Assembly (NCBI RefSeq): GCF_046098205.1
Contig: NZ_JBJURJ010000016.1
Coordinates: 1-64,000 of the forward strand
Origin: Paenibacillus_AR mesotrionivorans
GTDB lineage: Bacteria > Bacillota > Bacilli > Paenibacillales > NBRC-103111
Length of the DNA stretch: 64,000 nt
Direction: 5' to 3'
Shown: positions 59,630-64,000 of the stretch, one piece after another
Layout: each line of letters opens with the position of its first letter
How positions within the stretch are numbered: position 1 is the stretch's first letter
Notes under the pieces: generated by a model
What the model was told of the DNA's origin: nothing
The model's input: only the letters and a program-made list of their open reading frames with translations
Database searches by the model: none
Position numbers and translations under genes: made by a program

Positions 59630-59779
59630 AATAGTGCACCTGCGGGCACTAATAGTCACTTTTGCTGCGGATTCCTCCGCACCGTAGACCAATGTAATGC
59701 TGGAGGATGTCCTCAAATCGGCTTCGCCGGTTTCGAGGCTTCCCTAACACATCCAGCCTGCGGCTCGGACCTTGTTGTT

Positions 59780-60193
59780 TCAGGGTAGATCAAACCAACC
59801 ACCCGCCGGCAGCTCCTTCCGCTTCAGGAAGGTGGCGATCAGCACCTCTCCTTCTTTGCGGGAATTGTAGGGCTTCGATTCAACCGGCACGGGCAGCCGT
59901 ACTGCCTTCACGAATTCATCCGCCCGCAATTCCGCCATTTCGTAGCCCAGGTCGTCCTTCGACAACGATTCCACCTCGTATTTACCCCGGATGAACACCC
60001 GGTCACCCATTACCTTCACCGACCAGCGCCGCACCTTTTGCTCCGGCATAGGGCTGACGACAACCTTCACGTAGCGGTCCGTCTCATAAATTCTCACATG
60101 AGGCTCCGGACCACGGAAATCATCCAATGCTTTTTTGACCTGCTGCGAGGTTTTGGCAACTTGTTTGAACAGCTTTTCCCAATCCTCCCACAT
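59780..60193 (-). CDS. Hsp20/alpha-crystallin-like small protein
   Basis: 137 residues from ATG 60193, which has AGGAGGTG 6 bp upstream; the longer frame to 60346 runs into repeat sequence and is rejected. Residues 1-35 are helical (MWEDWEKLFKQVAKTSQQVKK begins it). Residues 38-137 show the beta-sandwich of an alpha-crystallin domain (HVRIYETDRYVKVVVSPMP, VMGDRVFIRGKY, FVKAVRLPVPVE, GEVLIATFLKRK), the last with the usual A-x-x-x-x-G-x-L-x-I/V pattern altered. A holdase chaperone or a CotM/CotP-like coat protein. Confidence 0.7.
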   Translation of the reverse strand: MWEDWEKLFKQVAKTSQQVKKALDDFRGPEPHVRIYETDRYVKVVVSPMPEQKVRRWSVKVMGDRVFIRGKYEVESLSKDDLGYEMAELRADEFVKAVRLPVPVESKPYNSRKEGEVLIATFLKRKELPAGGWFDLP

Positions 60194-60249
60194 CACGCAC
60201 ACCTCCTGTTGTGATCCGCTGATGCTACAGGATATGTGGGATAGGCGCC

Positions 60250-60375
60250 TAGGGTGTGTTTGAAAACTTCGAGGGGAGCAGATTATCCTGAAATTTTCGT
60301 TCCAGGCAAGGCACTTTTGCGCTAGTTCACCAGGGGTACGTCGCAAAAGTAACGCAGCATGGGGCGAAAAGGCGG
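60250..60375. repeat. Probable miniature mobile-element copy
   Basis: It begins TAGGGTGTGTTTGAAAACTT, matching the palindrome arms at 52464-52505, and contains an internal hairpin ACTTTTGCG (60307-60315) / CGCAAAAGT with a 20-nt loop. Text ending CATGGGGCGAAAA runs up to the bioY stop. I see no matching right end or target duplication, so the boundary is approximate. Confidence 0.5.
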
Positions 60376-60978
60376 CTACTTGGAAATGGTAGTCTCCACC
60401 CCGGAATAACCGGCTTGTCCGGTGATCCGCGCAAGAGGGAATACCTGGCGCACAGTTGCGGCGATCAAACCGGCCAGAACGGCCTTGACGGCGTCACCCG
60501 TCAGGTAGGGGTAACAGCCTGCTGCCATCGCCTTGGCGAAGGTATAGTTGGCCGCATGGGCCAGCCATGGCACGCCGGTCACGTACAGCAGGAGGGAGCC
60601 GAACAGCTCCGCTGCGGCGATCAGGGCTACCGTGGTCCACAGTCGGCTTCCACGGACATACCGGGAGACCAGGCCAATCAGGAAAGCGGCAACGGGAAAC
60701 ATCCATACGAAACCGCCGGTAGGGCCGGTGAGCAGGGCCAACCCGCCGCGTCCGTCCAGAATTGGCAAACCCAGCACGGACAGGGCAATCACCAAGGCGA
60801 TGCTGCCGAAGCCGTAAACCGGACCGAGGATCGCACCCGCCAGCATCACCACAAAATTCTCCATGGAGATGGGAACAGGAGAAAAACCCAAGTGCAGATT
60901 CAAATAGCTGGATAATACAAAAAGTGCGCTGAATGCGGTCATAAATACAAGTCCTTTGGTAGAAAACGAAAAGGGCAT
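60376..60978 (-). CDS. bioY: BioY, biotin-specific S component of an ECF transporter
   Basis: 200 residues from ATG 60978 (GAGGAGG 7 bp upstream). Six membrane helices. BioY landmarks: PVPISMENFVVMLAGAILGP, LPILDGRGGLALLTGPTGGFVW, GDAVKAVLAGLIA. It captures biotin; import needs the ECF module encoded divergently. A BirA operator lies 19 bp upstream of its start. Confidence 0.93.
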   Translation of the reverse strand: MPFSFSTKGLVFMTAFSALFVLSSYLNLHLGFSPVPISMENFVVMLAGAILGPVYGFGSIALVIALSVLGLPILDGRGGLALLTGPTGGFVWMFPVAAFLIGLVSRYVRGSRLWTTVALIAAAELFGSLLLYVTGVPWLAHAANYTFAKAMAAGCYPYLTGDAVKAVLAGLIAATVRQVFPLARITGQAGYSGVETTISK

Positions 60979-60996
60979 TGCCAAACCTCCTCTGAT

Positions 60997-61030
60997 TTGT
61001 TAACCTATTTTTGCGATGTGAGGTTAACAA
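60997..61030. promoter_or_regulatory. BirA (biotin repressor) operator
   Basis: TTGTTAACC (60997-61005), 16-bp spacer, GGTTAACAA (61022-61030): a perfect inverted repeat with the arm sequence and spacing of BirA operators. It lies between bioY and the divergent ECF ATPase genes and probably represses both when biotin is plentiful. It leaves room for only compact divergent promoters. Confidence 0.92.
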
Positions 61031-61088
61031 TTCGCTGATGGCATTGTAACATGCCCATTGGCGTTTGAATAGACGGGCGGTGAAAAAT

Positions 61089-61907
61089 TTGGGAAAATCC
61101 CTGATTGAGCTTCGGGAGGTCAGTGTTTACCTGCCGGGGAAGGAAGAGGCGGTGCTGCACCAGATATCCGGTGTCATCCGCGAGGGCGAGTGGCTGACGG
61201 TTGCCGGCCGGAACGGCAGCGGAAAAAGTGTCCTTGGGCGTCTGTTGGCGGGGCTGGACGGGCGTTATTCGGGAGAAATCGGGCGCTCCGCCCAAGGGGC
61301 TTCCGTCCGGCTGGTCATGCAAAATCCGGAGGCGCAGCTTATAGGAGAAACAGTAGGGGAGGATCTCCGCTTCGGGATGGAATGTGCGGGGCTTCCACCG
61401 GAGGAGATGGAGCTCCGCCAACAGGAAGCGCTGGCAGCTACAGGGCTGACGGGGTGGGAGGCATGTCCGGCGGGCAGCTTATCCGGCGGGCAGAAGCAGC
61501 TGCTGGCTTTGGCCGGCGCGTTGGCGGTGCGTCCGTCCGTGCTGATCGCCGATGAAGCCACCTCCATGCTGGACCCGGAGGCCCGACACCGGCTGCTGTC
61601 TGTCCTGCAGTCCCTTCAAAAGCGGGGAATGACGGTGATTCACATTACCCAACTGCTGGAGGAGGCGGCATATGCCGGCAGAATCTGGGCATTGGATGAA
61701 GGGAAGCTGGTGTTTGACGGCACTCCGGAGGATTTTTTCTATAGCCGGATGGCCATTGCAACCGGTGAGTGCGAGTCCCCCTGCCGGGCGGCGGGTCTGC
61801 TTCCGCCCTTAACCGTCGCCATAACGGAACAGCTAAAATTGCGGGGACTGCTTACGGACCGCTTTCCGTTGACGCCTGTGGCATTGGAGAGGGCGGTGTT
61901 GGCATGA
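61089..61907 (+). CDS. ECF transporter ATPase 1 (biotin module)
   Basis: About 272 residues. The start is uncertain: TTG 61089 has GGCGGTGA 5 bp upstream, while GTG 61080 and TTG 61065 are also in frame; there is no ATG. ABC ATPase: Walker A GRNGSGKS, Q-loop MQNPEAQLI (the ECF-type QNPxxQ), signature LSGGQKQLLALAGAL, Walker B LIADEATSMLD, H-loop HITQLLEEA. This is an EcfA1/BioM-type subunit. The rare start may keep levels low. Overlaps the next gene by 4 bp. Confidence 0.85.
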   Translation: MGKSLIELREVSVYLPGKEEAVLHQISGVIREGEWLTVAGRNGSGKSVLGRLLAGLDGRYSGEIGRSAQGASVRLVMQNPEAQLIGETVGEDLRFGMECAGLPPEEMELRQQEALAATGLTGWEACPAGSLSGGQKQLLALAGALAVRPSVLIADEATSMLDPEARHRLLSVLQSLQKRGMTVIHITQLLEEAAYAGRIWALDEGKLVFDGTPEDFFYSRMAIATGECESPCRAAGLLPPLTVAITEQLKLRGLLTDRFPLTPVALERAVLA

Positions 61908-63601
61908 ACGGGCGGTACATGCATGAAGTTGCTATTCCGATGGACAGCGGACTCAGCCGGGCAGGTTTGTTTCATTGCTCCTTCGCCACAGAGGAGCTGA
62001 CACTGGTGGCCGGCTGCACCGGCTCCGGGAAGTCTACGCTGCTCCAGCTATTGGCTGGTCTGCGTCCGGCAGGGTCCGGCAATATCGGAGAGCGGAGGGG
62101 GGAGGAACAGCGTACCCTGGAGCGCAGAGAGCTGCTGGCCACCTCCAGCTATGTGTACCAGAATCCGGAGCAGATGTTTTTCTTGCCGACAGTCCGGGAG
62201 GAAATCCTCTACAGCCTCAAACAACGGAGACTCCCCCCGCAGGAGCGGCAGGAACGGCTGGTATGGGCCTCCGCCTGGTGCGGACTAGGAGAAGAGCTGT
62301 GGGAGCGGTCGGCCTTCACCTTATCTGGCGGTGAAAAACGGCGGACTGCCTTGGCTGCAGCGGCAGCCATCCGCCAGCCTTGGCTTCTTCTGGACGAACC
62401 GACGGCAGGGCTCGATCCGGTTATGGCAGCGTCCCTAGCTGGCGAGTTGGCGGAATGGAAGCGTGAGCAGGGCAGAGCAGGCGGCGGGATCGTCATCGCC
62501 TCCCATGAGCTGGATCTGTTTCTGCCCTTGGCCGACCGGGTGGTACTGCTGAAGGATGGCTCAGTTGCCGGTCAATGGAGCCCGCAGGAGCTGCTGAAAG
62601 ACCCTTCGCCATTGACCGAAGCGGGGCTCGGGGTGCCGGATTGCATCCGGCTGGCTGCACTGGCGGGCTCGGATTCTTTAGCTGCCGAAGCCATTGCCCG
62701 CTCCTTAGCGGAGAAGCTTGCGGCAGGCTCTTCTGCAATAGGAGCGCAGCCGTATGCGGCAGGGGCCACCCAAACGGGGCAGCAGCCTGCCATCCGATGG
62801 ACAGTACGAAGCCAGCCAAACCAGGAAACCCGCTTCTCCCGGTTATCCGGGTTGGATCCCCGGGCCAAGTGGCTGCTTTACGCCCTGTTCAGCCTAAGCC
62901 TGCTTGTCTCCCCCCACTGGGGAGTAACCGCGTTGGGAGGTATGGCTGTGGCGGGGCTGGGTTTGGCTGCCAATATTCCGGCCAAACGCTGGCTCAGGCC
63001 GGTTTTTGCCTTTGGCAGTTTTATTCTGGCTGCGTTTGTAATCTCGGGCGTGGAGCTATCCTTTGCCGGTGGCCAGAGCCCCCTTATACATGTTGGATTT
63101 TCCTGGGGGCAAGGGCAGATTACGTTGAAGCGGTTGACCCCTTTGCTGCCTGTTCTGGCCGGCGGTGTGCTATTCAATATTCTAACCCCTCCTCTATCCA
63201 TTCAGAAGGGTATGGAGGAGCTGCTACGGCGGATTCCGGTCATCCGGCGTGCCGGAGATACCATTGGACTGGCGGTAGCCCTGCTGTTCCGGTTTATCCG
63301 CTTCCTGCCCGGCGAGCTCGGGCGGATGGCACTTTTGGCTTCCATCCGCGGCAGGCCCGGAAGCGGCAACCCCGGCAAGCTAAAGCTGCGCCAGCTTCCG
63401 GCCTTCTTCATTCCGCTCCTTTTGTCCATGCTGCACCATGCCGAGGAGCTATCCTTTGCTTTGGCAGCGCGGGGCTATGGGCGCAAGGGTGCAAAACGCA
63501 CACAAGCCGCCCCTCTCCGTTGGCAGCGGAGTGATGGGGCGGCGTGTCTGGCCGGTATGTTATGCATTGCGGGAATGAACGTGCTGCGGCTGTTTTTTTG
63601 A
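61904..63601 (+). CDS. ECF ATPase 2 fused to the transmembrane T component
   Basis: 565 residues, ATG 61904 overlapping the previous stop (ATGA). Residues 1-240: ABC ATPase (Walker A GCTGSGKST, Q-loop YQNPEQMFF, signature LSGGEKRRTALAAA, Walker B LLLDEPTAGLD, H-loop ASHELDL). Residues 240-315: linker. Residues 316-565: EcfT-like protein with about five membrane helices, beginning GLDPRAKWLLYALFSLSL and containing the coupling-helix pattern RRAGDTIGLAVALLFRFIRFLP and ALAARGYGRKG (the A-R-G motif). EcfA and EcfT are normally separate proteins. With bioY and BirA control, this completes a biotin importer. Confidence 0.88.
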   Translation: MNGRYMHEVAIPMDSGLSRAGLFHCSFATEELTLVAGCTGSGKSTLLQLLAGLRPAGSGNIGERRGEEQRTLERRELLATSSYVYQNPEQMFFLPTVREEILYSLKQRRLPPQERQERLVWASAWCGLGEELWERSAFTLSGGEKRRTALAAAAAIRQPWLLLDEPTAGLDPVMAASLAGELAEWKREQGRAGGGIVIASHELDLFLPLADRVVLLKDGSVAGQWSPQELLKDPSPLTEAGLGVPDCIRLAALAGSDSLAAEAIARSLAEKLAAGSSAIGAQPYAAGATQTGQQPAIRWTVRSQPNQETRFSRLSGLDPRAKWLLYALFSLSLLVSPHWGVTALGGMAVAGLGLAANIPAKRWLRPVFAFGSFILAAFVISGVELSFAGGQSPLIHVGFSWGQGQITLKRLTPLLPVLAGGVLFNILTPPLSIQKGMEELLRRIPVIRRAGDTIGLAVALLFRFIRFLPGELGRMALLASIRGRPGSGNPGKLKLRQLPAFFIPLLLSMLHHAEELSFALAARGYGRKGAKRTQAAPLRWQRSDGAACLAGMLCIAGMNVLRLFF

Positions 63602-63616
63602 AGAGAGAGGAAAAGG

Positions 63617-63841
63617 TCAGCAGACTTCCATATACAGCTTGGTGCCGTCGAAATACTTGAACACTGCCACCTCGCCGACCATTTCAATAGACGCGATTTT
63701 CTTCAGCTTCCGGCGGAAGTCCAGATGATATTCCATGGATTCGAACAGCTTTTCCAAGGATGAAAGAGGAGCGGCCTCTTGATTGAAGAAGGAGACGGGA
63801 ATGGTGTGCTGCTTGAATTTTAATACGGAAGGTTTCATCAT
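63617..63841 (-). CDS. Small hypothetical protein
   Basis: 74 residues; two Met codons at the start (63841 and 63838) with AGAGG close before. Content: MMKPSVLKFKQHTIPVSFF, helix SSLEKLFESMEYHLDFRRKL, then a beta pattern ending AVFKYFDGTKLYMEVC. No motif recognised. It converges on the ECF operon with 15 bp between stops and no terminator in view. Confidence 0.55.
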   Translation of the reverse strand: MMKPSVLKFKQHTIPVSFFNQEAAPLSSLEKLFESMEYHLDFRRKLKKIASIEMVGEVAVFKYFDGTKLYMEVC

Positions 63842-64000
63842 ACATTACCTCTTTCCAATAGTTCAAATTGTAAATGTATGTAGGCTCTCGTTGTTCTATG
63901 AAACTATCATAAATGAAAAAAGTTAAACGGTTTTCAGAGAGTTATCAAAGAGGGATTATTTTTCTTAACATATTTTTAACGGAATTTGTCTAAATTTCGG

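Overview
The window reads as part of a Paenibacillus-type (Firmicutes, Paenibacillaceae) chromosome. This is inferred from AGGAGG-type ribosome sites, frequent TTG and GTG starts, spore-surface style collagen-like proteins, an MdxEFG maltodextrin system without its own ATPase, a Firmicutes Cfr-like rRNA methylase and the gene neighbourhood types. No database could be searched, so the genus is a judgement.

Layout. Bases 1-168 are the end of a tRNA cluster (Val, Leu). 363-2053 holds a small MerR-like regulator and two minus-strand genes; one of the latter carries the same N-terminal module as two collagen-like proteins further on. 2588-20540 is the most striking part: seven collagen-like Gly-X-Thr proteins (309 to 1322 residues), interleaved and flanked by three family-2 glycosyltransferases with TPR or duplicated domains, a hexapeptide-repeat acyltransferase, and a hexapeptide-repeat/glycosyltransferase fusion. 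I interpret it as a locus that builds and glycosylates a hair-like layer on the spore surface, comparable in logic to bclA loci of the Bacillus cereus group but with different end domains. One transcription unit has a good sigma-K-like promoter.

20600-23712 is a ribosome-protection module: an ABC-F protein behind a transcription attenuator with two overlapping leader ORFs, a 50-residue ORF, another hairpin, and a Cfr-like 23S rRNA methyltransferase. 23731-35408 is a complete Kdp potassium system: kdpD-kdpE, three tiny membrane proteins including KdpF, kdpA-kdpB-kdpC, an alpha/beta hydrolase and a kinase-less protein made of two KdpD sensor halves. The same 11-bp-phased direct repeat lies before kdpD and before the kdpFABC unit and is probably the KdpE site. 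A separate collagen-like/beta-propeller gene and a broken cupin gene follow.

37615-44201 is maltodextrin uptake and breakdown (MdxEFG, GH13 enzyme, LacI regulator with operator). Then come a five-PAS hybrid sensor kinase, a MetQNI-type importer with a FAD-linked 2-hydroxyacid oxidase, greA, a MATE exporter, an SH3/NlpC-P60 cell-wall hydrolase, a cellulase-like protein, hflK-hflC, an SDR oxidoreductase, an Hsp20-like protein and a biotin ECF transporter. In the last, bioY and an ATPase gene diverge around a textbook BirA operator, and the second ATPase is fused to the T component. Two families of short intergenic repeats are scattered in the second half (37483-37619 with 59442-59629; 52464-52505 with 60250-60375).
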